A stretch of 64,000 nt of DNA from JAJZQZ01 sp963790415 (GTDB lineage: Bacteria > Actinomycetota > Thermoleophilia > RBG-16-64-13): the NCBI GenBank assembly GCA_963790415.1, contig CAWBOK010000003.1, forward strand, positions 1,116,001 through 1,180,000. The letters are read 5' to 3'. A program made the position numbers and the translations under genes. The notes under the pieces are model-generated. The model made no database searches and was not told where the DNA came from. It was given only the letters and a program-made list of their open reading frames with translations. Each line of letters begins with the position of its first letter. The first letter of the stretch is position 1. Below, piece by piece: positions 42,873 through 52,110 of the stretch.

Positions 42873-44993
42873 GTGGCACAAGCTACGGCCAACAAGGCCG
42901 ATAAGAGCAAGACGAGGCTGTTCCCGCTTGATCGGGTGCGGAACATCGGCATCATGGCTCACATCGATGCCGGGAAGACCACCACGACCGAGCGGATCCT
43001 CTACTACACCGGCCGCACCTACAAGATGGGCGAGGTGCACGATGGCGCCGCGGTGATGGATTGGATGCAGCAGGAGCAGGAACGCGGCATCACTATCACG
43101 GCGGCTGCTACCACCTGCGAGTGGAAGCAGCATCGTGTGAACATCATAGACACGCCCGGGCACGTGGACTTCACTATGGAAGTGGAACGCTCGCTTCGGG
43201 TGCTGGACGGCGCCATCGCCGTGTTCGACTCGGTAGCGGGTGTAGAGCCTCAGTCTGAGACGGTCTGGCGGCAGGCCGATAAGTACGAGGTGCCTCGTAT
43301 CGCATTCATCAACAAGATGGATCGCACCGGGGCCGATTTCGTGCATGCGGTGCAGACCATGGTAGACCGGCTGGGCGCGCGTCCACTGGTGATCCAGCTG
43401 CCTGTCGGGGAGGAGGATGCCCTGCGGGGCATCATCGACATCGTGCGCATGGTCGCCTATCTGTACGAGGACGACATGGGGGTCGACTGGGCGGAAGGTC
43501 CCATACCGGACGATTTCGCGGCGGCCGCCCAAGAGGCGCACAACCGGATGCTCGAGACGCTGGCGGACACCGACGAAGAGATGATGGAGGGCTATCTCGA
43601 GGGCGTCGAGCCCACGGAGGAACGCCTGAAGGCGGCCATCAGGGCGGCCACCCTCTCGATCGAACTCACGCCCGTGCTCTGCGGCAGCGCATTCAAGAAC
43701 AAGGGCGTCCAGATGCTTCTGGATGCCGTCATCGACTACCTTCCCGCACCTACCGACGTGCCGGCTGTGGTCGGCATCGATCCGCGCACCGGGTTGGAAC
43801 TCACCAGGCCGGCCGACGACGACGCGCCCTTCAGCGCGTTGGCGTTCAAGATCATGTCCGATCCGTTCGTGGGCAAGCTCACCTACTTCCGGGTCTACTC
43901 GGGCACGTTGCAGGCGGGTTCGTACGTGATGAACTCCACCAAGGACAAGAAGGAACGGGTCGGGCGCATCCTTCAGATGCACGCGAACCATCGAGAGGAC
44001 CAGACTGAGATCAACGCCGGCGACATCGCCGCCGCCGTGGGCCTCAAGGCGACGAGCACCGGCGACACGCTGAGCAGTCCCGACCACCAGATCGTGCTGG
44101 AGTCCATGGACTTCCCCGAGCCGGTGATCTCGGTGGCCATCGAGCCCAAGACCAAGATGGATCAGGACCGCCTGGGCGAAAGCCTGATGAAGCTGGCCGA
44201 AGAAGATCCCACCTTCCGGGTGAGCACCGACGTCGAGACCAACCAGGTCATCATCGCGGGCATGGGCGAGTTGCACCTGGAGATCATCGTCGACCGGCTC
44301 CTGCGCGAGTTCAAGGTGGATGCGAACGTGGGCCGGCCGCAGGTGGCGTACCGGGAGACGCTGCGCAAGACGGTGGAGAAGGCCGAGGGGCGGTTCGTCC
44401 GCCAGACCGGTGGCCGCGGCCAATACGGGCACGTGGTGCTGCGCATAATCCCGAACGAGCAGGGCGGCGGGTTCGTGTTCGAGAACAAGATCGTCGGGGG
44501 CACGATACCGAGAGAGTACATCTCGCCCGTCGAGGCCGGCATAGTCGAGGCTATGGAGGGCGGAGTCCTGGCGGGCTTCCCCATGGTCGACATCAAGATC
44601 GAGCTCTACGACGGCTCCTTCCATGAGGTCGATTCCTCGGAGATGGCGTTCAAGATCGCGGGTTCCATGGGTTTCAAAGCGGGCGCCGAGAAAGCGTCCC
44701 CTGTACTGCTCGAACCGGTGGAAGATGTGGAGGTGGTGGTTCCCGAGGAATACATGGGTGACGTGATGGGCGACCTCAACTCTCGGCGTGGGCATATCAT
44801 GGGCATGGAGCCCCGTGGTGGCGCCCAAGTGATCCGGGCTCAGGTGCCCTTGTCGGAGATGTTCGGCTACGCCACCGATCTGCGGTCGTCCACGCAGGGG
44901 CGGGCCACATATACCATGCAGTTCAGCCACTACGCGGAAGTGCCGGCGTCAATCGCCGCGGAGATCGTCGCCCGTCAACGGGGCGGCGCGTAA
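42873..44993 (+). CDS. fusA: elongation factor G
   Basis: 706 residues; translocase GTPase. G1 AHIDAGKTTTTERIL, G2/G3 ERGITITAAATT and DTPGHVDFT, G4 NKMDRTGAD; domains II-V follow (QTGGRGQYGHVVL in domain IV). The start is GTG 42873 after a GAGAGAG run. Full length without frame breaks. Confidence 0.97.
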   Translation: MAQATANKADKSKTRLFPLDRVRNIGIMAHIDAGKTTTTERILYYTGRTYKMGEVHDGAAVMDWMQQEQERGITITAAATTCEWKQHRVNIIDTPGHVDFTMEVERSLRVLDGAIAVFDSVAGVEPQSETVWRQADKYEVPRIAFINKMDRTGADFVHAVQTMVDRLGARPLVIQLPVGEEDALRGIIDIVRMVAYLYEDDMGVDWAEGPIPDDFAAAAQEAHNRMLETLADTDEEMMEGYLEGVEPTEERLKAAIRAATLSIELTPVLCGSAFKNKGVQMLLDAVIDYLPAPTDVPAVVGIDPRTGLELTRPADDDAPFSALAFKIMSDPFVGKLTYFRVYSGTLQAGSYVMNSTKDKKERVGRILQMHANHREDQTEINAGDIAAAVGLKATSTGDTLSSPDHQIVLESMDFPEPVISVAIEPKTKMDQDRLGESLMKLAEEDPTFRVSTDVETNQVIIAGMGELHLEIIVDRLLREFKVDANVGRPQVAYRETLRKTVEKAEGRFVRQTGGRGQYGHVVLRIIPNEQGGGFVFENKIVGGTIPREYISPVEAGIVEAMEGGVLAGFPMVDIKIELYDGSFHEVDSSEMAFKIAGSMGFKAGAEKASPVLLEPVEDVEVVVPEEYMGDVMGDLNSRRGHIMGMEPRGGAQVIRAQVPLSEMFGYATDLRSSTQGRATYTMQFSHYAEVPASIAAEIVARQRGGA

Positions 44994-45071
44994 CAACACA
45001 AGACCATGCGATACGGTGTCCCGCCAGGGGGCGGGCGCCTGAGCGATGTACAGGAACGTAAGGAGGAGCAC

Positions 45072-46277
45072 ATGGCCAAGAAGAAGTTCGATCGGAGCAA
45101 GCCTCACGTCAACGTGGGTACCATCGGTCACGTAGACCACGGCAAGACGACCCTGACGGCCGCCATCACGAGCTGTCTGGCGGCGCGCAACCCGAATATC
45201 ACCGTCCGGTCCTTCGACTCCATCGACAACGCTCCCGAAGAGCGCGAACGCGGCATCACCATCGCCACCGCGCACGTGGAGTACGAGACCGACAATCGCC
45301 ATTACGCGCACGTGGACTGCCCTGGTCACGCCGACTACATCAAGAACATGATCACCGGTGCGGCCCAGATGGACGGCGCGATCTTGGTCGTCTCGGCCGC
45401 CGACGGTCCCATGCCGCAGACCCGCGAGCATATCCTGCTCGCACGTCAGGTCGGTGTGCCGTACATCATGGTCTTCCTGAACAAGGCCGACATGGTCGAC
45501 GACGAGGAGCTTCTGGAGCTGGTCGAGATGGAGGTGCGCGAGCTCCTCACCGAGTACGAGTTCCCCGGAGACGACATCCCCGTGATCACCGGCTCGGCCC
45601 TGAAGGCCCTGGAATGCGCTTGCGGCAAGGACGAGTGCGAGGCCTGCAAGCCTATCCTCGACCTGATGGACGCTGTCGATAGCTACCTGCCCGAGCCTGA
45701 GCGAGACCTCGACAAGCCCTTCCTGATGCCGATCGAAGACGTCTTCACCATCCAGGGCCGCGGTACCGTGGTCACCGGGCGTGTGGATCGGGGCATCATC
45801 AAGGTCAGCGAAGAAGTAGCCATCATCGGCATGACCGACGAGATCAAGAAGACGGTCTGCACCGGCGTGGAGATGTTCCGCAAGCTGCTCGATGAAGGTC
45901 GCGCCGGCGACAACATCGGCGTCCTCCTCCGCGGCGTCAAGCGGGAAGAAGTGCAGCGCGGCCAGGTGCTCGCGAAGCCGGGCAGCATCACTCCTCACAC
46001 CCAATTCCGTGCGCAGGTCTACGTGCTGTCGAAGGAAGAGGGTGGCCGGCATACTCCGTTCTTCCAGGGCTACCGCCCGCAGTTCTACTTCCGCACCACT
46101 GACGTTACCGGCGACGTGCGCATGGACGATGGCGTCGAGATGATCATGCCGGGCGACAACGCCAACTTCGAAGTGACGCTCATCACCCCCATCGCTATGG
46201 AGGAAGGTCTGCGCTTCGCCATCCGCGAAGGCGGCCGCACCGTCGGCGCCGGAGTGGTGACTAAGATCATCGCGTAG
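45072..46277 (+). CDS. tuf: elongation factor Tu with a four-Cys insertion
   Basis: 401 residues; delivers aminoacyl-tRNA. G1 GHVDHGKTTL, G3 DCPGHADYIKNM, G4 NKADMVDDEELLELVEMEVREL. Between the G5 SALKALE and LMDAVDSY the usual loop is replaced by a Cys cluster at Cys182, 184, 189 and 192 (CxC-x4-CxxC), as in some Clostridia and deep Actinobacteria, possibly binding zinc. ATG 45072 has AAGGAGGAG upstream; a longer frame is rejected. Last gene of the str operon. Confidence 0.96.
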   Translation: MAKKKFDRSKPHVNVGTIGHVDHGKTTLTAAITSCLAARNPNITVRSFDSIDNAPEERERGITIATAHVEYETDNRHYAHVDCPGHADYIKNMITGAAQMDGAILVVSAADGPMPQTREHILLARQVGVPYIMVFLNKADMVDDEELLELVEMEVRELLTEYEFPGDDIPVITGSALKALECACGKDECEACKPILDLMDAVDSYLPEPERDLDKPFLMPIEDVFTIQGRGTVVTGRVDRGIIKVSEEVAIIGMTDEIKKTVCTGVEMFRKLLDEGRAGDNIGVLLRGVKREEVQRGQVLAKPGSITPHTQFRAQVYVLSKEEGGRHTPFFQGYRPQFYFRTTDVTGDVRMDDGVEMIMPGDNANFEVTLITPIAMEEGLRFAIREGGRTVGAGVVTKIIA

Positions 46278-46297
46278 TAGAAGTAAGGACACGGAAG

Positions 46298-46316
46298 GGG
46301 GCCCCGTGGGGGCCCC
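46298..46316 (+). terminator. GC hairpin between tuf and rpsJ
   Basis: GGGGCCCC-GTG-GGGGCCCC, 8-bp stem with 3-nt loop; no T tract. Likely a partial terminator or mRNA-stabilising end for tuf, since rpsJ follows closely. Confidence 0.5.
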
Positions 46317-46346
46317 GCCGTCCGGCCAGTGAGAGGCGAGGACACC

Positions 46347-46656
46347 TTGGCGCAACAAAAGATACGCATACGGCTCAAAGCGTATGACCACGAGCTCGTC
46401 GACAAGAGCGCGCGCAGCATCGTCGAGACGGCGGAGCGCACCGGCGCGACCATCTCCGGCCCGGTACCCTTGCCGACGGAGAAGAACGTGTACTGCGTGA
46501 TTCGCAGCCCGTTCAAGGACAAGGACTCTCGAGAGCATTTCGAGATCCGGACGCACAAGCGTCTCGATAGACATCCATCAGCCGACTCCCAAGACGGTTG
46601 ACAGCCTGATGCGTATGGACCTGCCCGCGGGCGTGGACATCGAGATCAAACTGTGA
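46347..46656 (+). CDS. rpsJ: ribosomal protein S10 (one +1 break in this assembly)
   Basis: About 102 residues; head protein of the 30S and NusE in antitermination. QKIRIRLKAYDHELVD start and FEIRTHKRL are in frame. At 46565/46566 the frame moves +1 and continues IDIHQPTPKTVDSLMRMDLP to the natural end VDIEIKL. TTG 46347 is chosen from alignment with the family's usual N-terminus; GAGGCGAGGAC lies upstream. Its TGA shares one base with the rplC ATG. First gene of the S10 operon. Confidence 0.93.
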
Positions 46657-47264
46657 TGAAGACTCTGCTAGGAACGAAAGTGGGCATGACGCAGCTGTTC
46701 GGTGAGGACGGAACGGTGACACCGGTCACCGTGATACAGGCCGGCCCCTGCGTGGTGACCCAGAAGAAGACGGTGGCCACCGACGGCTATCCCGCCACCC
46801 AGATCGCCTATGGCGAGGTGAAGGCGAAGAAGTTGAATCAACCTTTGCTCGGTCATCTGAAGACGTCGGGCACGTCGCCCAAGAAGCACCTGATGGAAGT
46901 ACCGGGAGAGCACGACCTCTCCCTGGGCGACCAGGTGACCGTGGAGGTCTTCTCTCCGGGCGATGCCATCAAGGTGAGCGGCATCAGCAAGGGCAAGGGC
47001 TTCCAGGGTGTGATGAAGCGACACAACTTCAAGGGCGGTCCGAGCGGCCACGGCTCCCATTCCCACCGCATACCCGGCTCTATCGGAGCGTCGGCCGATC
47101 CAGCACGAGTCTTTCCGGGCACGCGTCTGCCGGGCCAGATGGGAAACAAGAAGATCACCCAGGTGGGCCTCACGGTGGTGGCGACGGACGGCGAACGCAA
47201 CCTGCTGCTCGTGAAGGGCGCGGTTCCGGGGAGCACGGGCTCCCTTGTGGTAGTCAGGGGGTAG
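46656..47264 (+). CDS. rplC: ribosomal protein L3
   Basis: 202 residues. LLGTKVGMTQLF start, the GISKGKGFQGVMKRHNFKGG and HRIPGSIGASADPARVFPG loops near the peptidyl-transferase centre. The ATG at 46656 overlaps the rpsJ stop by one base. Confidence 0.97.
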   Translation: MKTLLGTKVGMTQLFGEDGTVTPVTVIQAGPCVVTQKKTVATDGYPATQIAYGEVKAKKLNQPLLGHLKTSGTSPKKHLMEVPGEHDLSLGDQVTVEVFSPGDAIKVSGISKGKGFQGVMKRHNFKGGPSGHGSHSHRIPGSIGASADPARVFPGTRLPGQMGNKKITQVGLTVVATDGERNLLLVKGAVPGSTGSLVVVRG

Positions 47265-47269
47265 GTGAC

Positions 47270-47893
47270 ATGGCGGCTATAACCAAGATAGACGCTACCG
47301 GTGCCGCGGTGGGAGAGCACACTCTGCCCGATCGCCTGGTGGAAGCCGAGGCCAATATCGGGGTCTTGTACGAAGTAGTGCGGAGCGAACTGGCCGCGCG
47401 CTGGCAGGGCACCGCCAAAGCGAAGCGCCGCGGCGAGGTCGCCGGCTCCGGAGCGAAGCCGTGGCGCCAGAAGGGCACTGGCCGGGCGCGTATCGGCTCC
47501 ACGCGCGTTCCGCATTGGACCGGAGGGGGCGTGACCTTTCCGCCCGTCCCCCGCGACCATTCGTTCAAGGTGAACAAGAAGGTGCGCGCCAAGGCCTTCC
47601 GTATGGCACTCGGATCCTTGGTCGAGAACGGCACCGTGCGCGTGCTGACGGGCGTCGAGTTCGAGACGCCGTCCACACGACGTGCCGCATTCATCTTGAG
47701 CCAGTCGGGGCTCGATGGTCCCACGCTGGTGGTGGCCTCGCCCAAAGAGGTCAACACGCTGCTCAGTTTTCGCAACCTCGTCGACACGCGGGTGCTGCCC
47801 GTGAACGAGGTCGAGGTGCAGGACTACATCTGGGCGCGCAGCGCGGTCCTCACCGAGGCGGCGCTGGTGATGCTCCAAGGTGGTGAGGCCTGA
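47270..47893 (+). CDS. rplD: ribosomal protein L4
   Basis: 207 residues; exit-tunnel protein and S10-operon autoregulator in enterics. The tunnel loop is KRRGEVAGSGAKPWRQKGTG followed by RARIGSTRVPHWTGGG. Its stop overlaps the rplW ATG by one base. Confidence 0.97.
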   Translation: MAAITKIDATGAAVGEHTLPDRLVEAEANIGVLYEVVRSELAARWQGTAKAKRRGEVAGSGAKPWRQKGTGRARIGSTRVPHWTGGGVTFPPVPRDHSFKVNKKVRAKAFRMALGSLVENGTVRVLTGVEFETPSTRRAAFILSQSGLDGPTLVVASPKEVNTLLSFRNLVDTRVLPVNEVEVQDYIWARSAVLTEAALVMLQGGEA

Positions 47894-48177
47894 TGGACGC
47901 ACGGCAGATCATTATCCGGCCGGTCGTGTCTGAGAAGAGCTACGCGGCCATCGACCACAACAAGTACTCCTTCGAGGTTCACCCCAAAGCCAACAAGCAG
48001 CACGTGGCCACCGCGGTGGAGGAGATCTTCAAGGTCAAGGTCATCGGTGTCAACACGCTGAACATGAAGCCCAAGCCAAAGCGCCGCGGGGTCCACAAGG
48101 GTCTCACCCGCCGATGGAAGAAGGCCGTGGTCGAACTCGCCCCCGGCAATCGTATCGACTTCTTCGGCGCAAGCTAA
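47893..48177 (+). CDS. rplW: ribosomal protein L23
   Basis: 94 residues; at the tunnel exit, docking site for trigger factor and SRP. IIRPVVSEKSYAAIDHNKYSF and the KPKPKRRGVHKG loop are typical. Confidence 0.97.
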   Translation: MDARQIIIRPVVSEKSYAAIDHNKYSFEVHPKANKQHVATAVEEIFKVKVIGVNTLNMKPKPKRRGVHKGLTRRWKKAVVELAPGNRIDFFGAS

Positions 48178-48200
48178 GCCGGCGGATCAGGAGACTACGA

Positions 48201-49032
48201 ATGGCCATAAAGAGCTACAAACCGACATCCCCCGGCCGCCGGTTCACGACTACTCCGGCGTTCGACGAGATCACTCGGAGTGAGCCCGAGAAGTCGCTCA
48301 CTACGCCCGATCAAGCGCAAGGGCGGTCGGAACAACAACGGCCGCATCTGCACGCGTCACCAGGGCGGTGGACACAAGCGCATGTATCGCATCATCGATT
48401 TCAAGCGCGACAAAGACGCCGTGCCCGGACGGGTGGCCTCGGTGGAGTACGACCCGAACCGCAGCTGCCGGATCGCTTTGGTGGTCTACGCTGATGGTGA
48501 GAAGCGCTATATCCTGGCGCCGAACAAGCTGCAGGTGGGGCACACCATCGAAGCCGGTCCGGACGCGGATATCAAAGTGGGCAACGCCCTGCCGCTCAAG
48601 AACATCCCCGTGGGCACCGTGGTGCACAACATCGAGATGCATATCGGCAGAGGTGGGCAGATAGCCCGCTCGGCCGGCACCTCAGCTCAGATCATGGCCA
48701 AGGAGGGCGACTATGCCACCCTCCGTCTCCCCTCGGGTGAGATGCGCATGATCCATCTGCGCTGTCGGGCCACGGTAGGCGAGATCGGCAACGCCGAGCA
48801 CGAGAACCTCTCCGGAGGCAAGGCGGGACGCACCCGCTGGATGGGCATCCGGCCCACCGTGCGCGGGACTACGATGAACCCTGTCGACCACCCGCATGGT
48901 GGCGGGGAAGGTTCCACGACTCCCGGGCGTCACCCTGTGACGCCTTGGGGTGTACCGACGCTGGGTCACAAGACCCGGGGCACGAAACCGTCGGACAAGT
49001 ACATCATTCGACGGCGCGGTAAAGGGAGGTAG
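48201..49032 (+). CDS. rplB: ribosomal protein L2 (one +1 break in this assembly)
   Basis: About 276 residues; needed for subunit association and peptidyl transfer. MAIKSYKPTSPGRR start; the frame moves +1 at 48302/48303 (Thr ACT/A), then RPIKRKGGRNNNGRICTRHQ. The conserved C-terminal VDHPHGGGEG and HKTRGTKPSDKYIIRRR are intact. ATG 48201 follows CAGGAG. Confidence 0.94.
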
Positions 49033-49040
49033 CGACCGCT

Positions 49041-49322
49041 GTGACACGATCCAGCAAGAAGCCGCCGTTTGTCGAGGTGAAGCTCATGGGCCGCATCGAG
49101 CGCATGAACGACACCGGCGAGAAGCGGATGATAAAGACGTGGTCGCGGGCGTCGACCGTCTATCCGGAGATGGTGGGACACACCATCGCCGTACACGACG
49201 GCCGGAAGCACGTGCCCATCTACATCACTGAGAGCATGGTGGGCCACAAGTTGGGCGAGTTCGCTCTCACGCGCACGTATCGCGGCCACGGAGGCGGCAA
49301 AGAACGCCGCACCAGGAGGTAG
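49041..49322 (+). CDS. rpsS: ribosomal protein S19
   Basis: 93 residues; 30S head. TRSSKKPPFVE start and KTWSRASTVYPEMVGHTIAV, HKLGEFALTRTYRGH are typical. The start is GTG 49041. The end carries the AGGAGG that serves rplV. Confidence 0.97.
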   Translation: MTRSSKKPPFVEVKLMGRIERMNDTGEKRMIKTWSRASTVYPEMVGHTIAVHDGRKHVPIYITESMVGHKLGEFALTRTYRGHGGGKERRTRR

Positions 49323-49327
49323 GCCGG

Positions 49328-49666
49328 ATGGTCAGCGCAACAGCGAAGTATGTGCGGATAGCACCGCGCAAGGCCCGACAGGTGATAGAGCTTATCCGTG
49401 GCAAGTCGGTCAAGGACGCGAGAGCTATCCTGATGCTGACCCCGCGGGCCGCGGCGCCGGTGGTGGGCAAGGTCCTAGCCTCTGCAGTGGCCAATGCCGA
49501 GAACAACGACGATCTGGTGGCCGACGATCTATTCGTCGCCCAGGCCTATGTGGACGAAGGGCCGACTCTCAAGCGCTTCAAGCCGCGGGCCATGGGACGT
49601 GCCAGCAAGATCATGAAGCGGACCAGCCACATCACCATCTCTGTAGATCAGAGGAAGGAGCTCTAA
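49328..49666 (+). CDS. rplV: ribosomal protein L22
   Basis: 112 residues; its beta-hairpin lines the exit tunnel. KYVRIAPRKARQVIELIRGK start; hairpin region LKRFKPRAMGRASKIMKRTS. The macrolide-interacting hairpin appears normal. Confidence 0.97.
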   Translation: MVSATAKYVRIAPRKARQVIELIRGKSVKDARAILMLTPRAAAPVVGKVLASAVANAENNDDLVADDLFVAQAYVDEGPTLKRFKPRAMGRASKIMKRTSHITISVDQRKEL

Positions 49667-49669
49667 CTC

Positions 49670-50395
49670 GTGGGCCAAAAGGTGCACCCAGGTGGCATGC
49701 GCCTGGGCATCATCCATGACTGGAAGGCGCAGTGGTTCACCGAGCGGAACTACGCGGGTTTTTTGAAAGAAGACCTGGCCATCCGCCGGCATATCCAGAA
49801 TAAGATGGGCCATGCGGGCCTGTCGACGGTCGTGATCCGCAAAGACTTGAACAAGATCGTCATCGACATCCATACGGCGCGACCCGGCATCGTCATCGGG
49901 AAGTCGGGCGCCGAGGTGGATGCGCTGCGGCGGCAGATACACGACATGACCGGCAAGGCCGTGCACGTGAATATCGCCGAGATCAAGCGCCCGGAACTGG
50001 ACGCCGGTCTGGTGGCTCAGTCCATAGCCGAGCAGCTTGCCAACCGGGTCAGTTTCCGGCGGGCGATGAAGCGGGCGATCACGTCGGCCATGCGCTCGGG
50101 TGCCTCCGGCATCAAGGTGCGGTCGGCGGGCCGGCTGGGCGGCGCCGAGATGGCGCGCACCGAAGGATACAGCGAAGGCCGGGTACCACTGCACACGCTG
50201 CGGGCTGACATCGACTACGGCTTTAGTGAAGCCAACACCACGTTCGGCAAGATCGGCGTGAAGGTCTGGATCAACAAAGGTGAGATCATGCCCGAGGGCT
50301 TCGCGCAAGGTTCGAAGGGCGGGCGTCCGGAGCCTCTGGGCGTGCCCCAAGAACGTCGCGGGCGTGGCGGCGGCAGGGATGGGTCCGGCTGGTAG
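49670..50395 (+). CDS. rpsC: ribosomal protein S3
   Basis: 241 residues. MGQKVHPGGMRLGI start, KH domain (RPGIVIGKSGAEVDALRRQI) and the C-terminal domain, with a Gly/Arg-rich tail ending GRGGGRDGSGW. Forms the mRNA entry channel with S4 and S5. The start is GTG 49670 with AAGGAG upstream. A 89-bp gap precedes rplP. Confidence 0.97.
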   Translation: MGQKVHPGGMRLGIIHDWKAQWFTERNYAGFLKEDLAIRRHIQNKMGHAGLSTVVIRKDLNKIVIDIHTARPGIVIGKSGAEVDALRRQIHDMTGKAVHVNIAEIKRPELDAGLVAQSIAEQLANRVSFRRAMKRAITSAMRSGASGIKVRSAGRLGGAEMARTEGYSEGRVPLHTLRADIDYGFSEANTTFGKIGVKVWINKGEIMPEGFAQGSKGGRPEPLGVPQERRGRGGGRDGSGW

Positions 50396-50484
50396 AGGGT
50401 CCGGCAGACGGGAGACCGGGAGCCTAGGCGCGCCGGTGGCAACGCCCGAGGCCGTGGACGCGAGCCTCAGGAAGACGAGGAACG

Positions 50485-50907
50485 ATGCTACTTCCAAAGA
50501 GAGTAAAACACCGCAAGCAACAGCGGGGCAGGATGTCCGGGAAGTCCAAGGGACAGGTCGTCGTGCAGTTCGGCGAGTTTGGGCTTCAGGCCCTCGAGCC
50601 CGGTTGGATCACCAACCGGCAGATCGAGGCCGCCCGTGTCGCCATCACCCGCAAGATGCGCAGGGGCGGGAAGGTGTGGATCAACATCTTTCCCCACAAG
50701 CCGGTGAGCAAGAAGCCGGCCGAGACCCGCATGGGCTCGGGGAAGGGCTCCCCCGATTCGTGGGTAGCCGTAGTCAAGCCCGGGCGGGTGATGTTCGAGC
50801 TGTCCGGGGTTCCGGAGGAGCTGGCCAAGGAAGCCATCCGGCTTGCCGCGCACAAGCTCCCCATAAAGTGCAAGTTCGTAGCCCGGGAGGACGGCGGTGA
50901 AGGGTAA
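50485..50907 (+). CDS. rplP: ribosomal protein L16
   Basis: 140 residues; organises the A-site architecture of the 50S. MLLPKRVKHRKQQRG start, GRMSGKSKG and RMGSGKGSPDSWVAVVKPGR are conserved. Overlaps rpmC by 11 nt. Confidence 0.97.
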   Translation: MLLPKRVKHRKQQRGRMSGKSKGQVVVQFGEFGLQALEPGWITNRQIEAARVAITRKMRRGGKVWINIFPHKPVSKKPAETRMGSGKGSPDSWVAVVKPGRVMFELSGVPEELAKEAIRLAAHKLPIKCKFVAREDGGEG

Positions 50908-51097
50908 GGACTTGGTAGAACTGGGCGACCACGAGCTCGAGCAACGGCTCAAGCAATCGCGCGAGGAGCTGTTCAATCTGCGCTTCCAGCACGCGACGGG
51001 TCAGCTCGAGAACACGGGTCGGCTGCAGCAGGTGCGCCGAGACATAGCGCGGATCCTTACGGTGCGGAGCGCACGGATGAATGAGAGGGAGTCCTAG
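50897..51097 (+). CDS. rpmC: ribosomal protein L29
   Basis: 66 residues, a helical hairpin near the tunnel exit: SREELFNLRFQHATGQLENT with slight variation, VRRDIARILTV. GTG 50897 overlaps the end of rplP, indicating translational coupling. Confidence 0.96.
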   Translation: MKGKDLVELGDHELEQRLKQSREELFNLRFQHATGQLENTGRLQQVRRDIARILTVRSARMNERES

Positions 51098-51361
51098 ATG
51101 ACGGCGGAGCGCCAGAGCAAGCAGCGGGAACGGCAGGGCGTGGTCGTCAGCGACAAGATGGATAAGACCATCGTTGTCGAGGTCACCACCGTCAAGCCGC
51201 ATCCCCAGTACCAGAAGATCGTGCGCCGCACGACGAAGCTCAAGGCTCAAGACGATCAGAACGAGGCGCGCGCGGGCGACAAGGTCCTGGTGCGTGAGTG
51301 CCGCCCGTTGTCGAAGTCGAAGAGCTGGCGGCTCATCCGCATCCTCGAGCGGGCCAAGTAG
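51098..51361 (+). CDS. rpsQ: ribosomal protein S17
   Basis: 87 residues; early 16S binder. QGVVVSDKMDKTIVVEVTT and the C-terminal RECRPLSKSKSWRLI are typical. The ATG follows the rpmC stop with no gap. Confidence 0.96.
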   Translation: MTAERQSKQRERQGVVVSDKMDKTIVVEVTTVKPHPQYQKIVRRTTKLKAQDDQNEARAGDKVLVRECRPLSKSKSWRLIRILERAK

Positions 51362-51392
51362 CGGCGCCACACAGACAGGCAGGTAGCGAGCA

Positions 51393-51761
51393 ATGATCCA
51401 GACAGAGACGAGACTCAAGGTGGCCGACAACACCGGCGCCCGCGAGCTCCTGTGTATCCGCGTCAAGGGCGGGTCTCGGCGGCGGTATGCCGGTGTGGGC
51501 GACCTTATCGTGGGTGCGGTCAAGGAGGCGACTCCGGGCGGCTCGGTGAAGAAGGGCGATGTGGTGCAGGCGGTCGTGGTGCGGGTCAAGAAGGCCTATC
51601 GCCGCGGCGACGGCACATATATCGGCTTCGATGAGAACGCCGCCGTGCTGATCGACAAGCAGATGAATCCGCGAGGCACTCGGATCTTCGGGCCCGTAGG
51701 GCGCGAGCTCCGGGAGAAGAACTTCGCCAAGATCATCTCGTTGGCGCCGGAGGTGCTGTGA
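51393..51761 (+). CDS. rplN: ribosomal protein L14
   Basis: 122 residues; intersubunit bridge protein. MIQTETRLKVADNTGAREL start, GDVVQAVVVRVKK and RIFGPVGRELREKNFAKI are conserved. Its stop overlaps the rplX GTG by four bases. Confidence 0.97.
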   Translation: MIQTETRLKVADNTGARELLCIRVKGGSRRRYAGVGDLIVGAVKEATPGGSVKKGDVVQAVVVRVKKAYRRGDGTYIGFDENAAVLIDKQMNPRGTRIFGPVGRELREKNFAKIISLAPEVL

Positions 51762-52108
51762 CTATGACGGCGGTGAAGGCACGAGGCGCGGTAGGCAAGC
51801 TGAAGAGGGGTGATACCGTCGAGGTCATCCAGGGCAAGGATCGCGGCAAGCGGGGGAAGATACTCCGCGTGCTCGCCGAGGACGGCCGCGTGGTCGTCGA
51901 GCGGGTCAATTTCATCAAGCGTCACGTCAAGCCCACCCAGAGGAATCCTCAGGGCGGCGTGATCGAACGGGAGGCGGGCATCCACGTGTCGAACGTGAAA
52001 CTGGTGTGTCCCAGCTGCGGGCAGGCGGCCCGTGTGGGCGTCCGTGTCGAAACTGGCGACCGGGTCCGTTTCTGCAAGAAGTGCCACAACCAGGTTGATA
52101 AGGACTAG
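51758..52108 (+). CDS. rplX: ribosomal protein L24, zinc-ribbon type
   Basis: 116 residues. KOW motif KRGDTVEVIQGKDRGKRGKI; the C-terminus adds CPSC and CKKC knuckles, a zinc form seen in several lineages. GTG 51758 overlaps rplN; ATG 51764 is an alternative start. Confidence 0.95.
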   Translation: MTMTAVKARGAVGKLKRGDTVEVIQGKDRGKRGKILRVLAEDGRVVVERVNFIKRHVKPTQRNPQGGVIEREAGIHVSNVKLVCPSCGQAARVGVRVETGDRVRFCKKCHNQVDKD

Positions 52109-52110
52109 CC

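Noticed and set aside
42783..44930. A 715-codon open frame on the minus strand across fusA
   Set aside because: It mirrors the whole of fusA, is rich in His/Arg/Asp/Leu from the complement of GC-rich codons, and matches no family; high GC leaves such frames open by chance.
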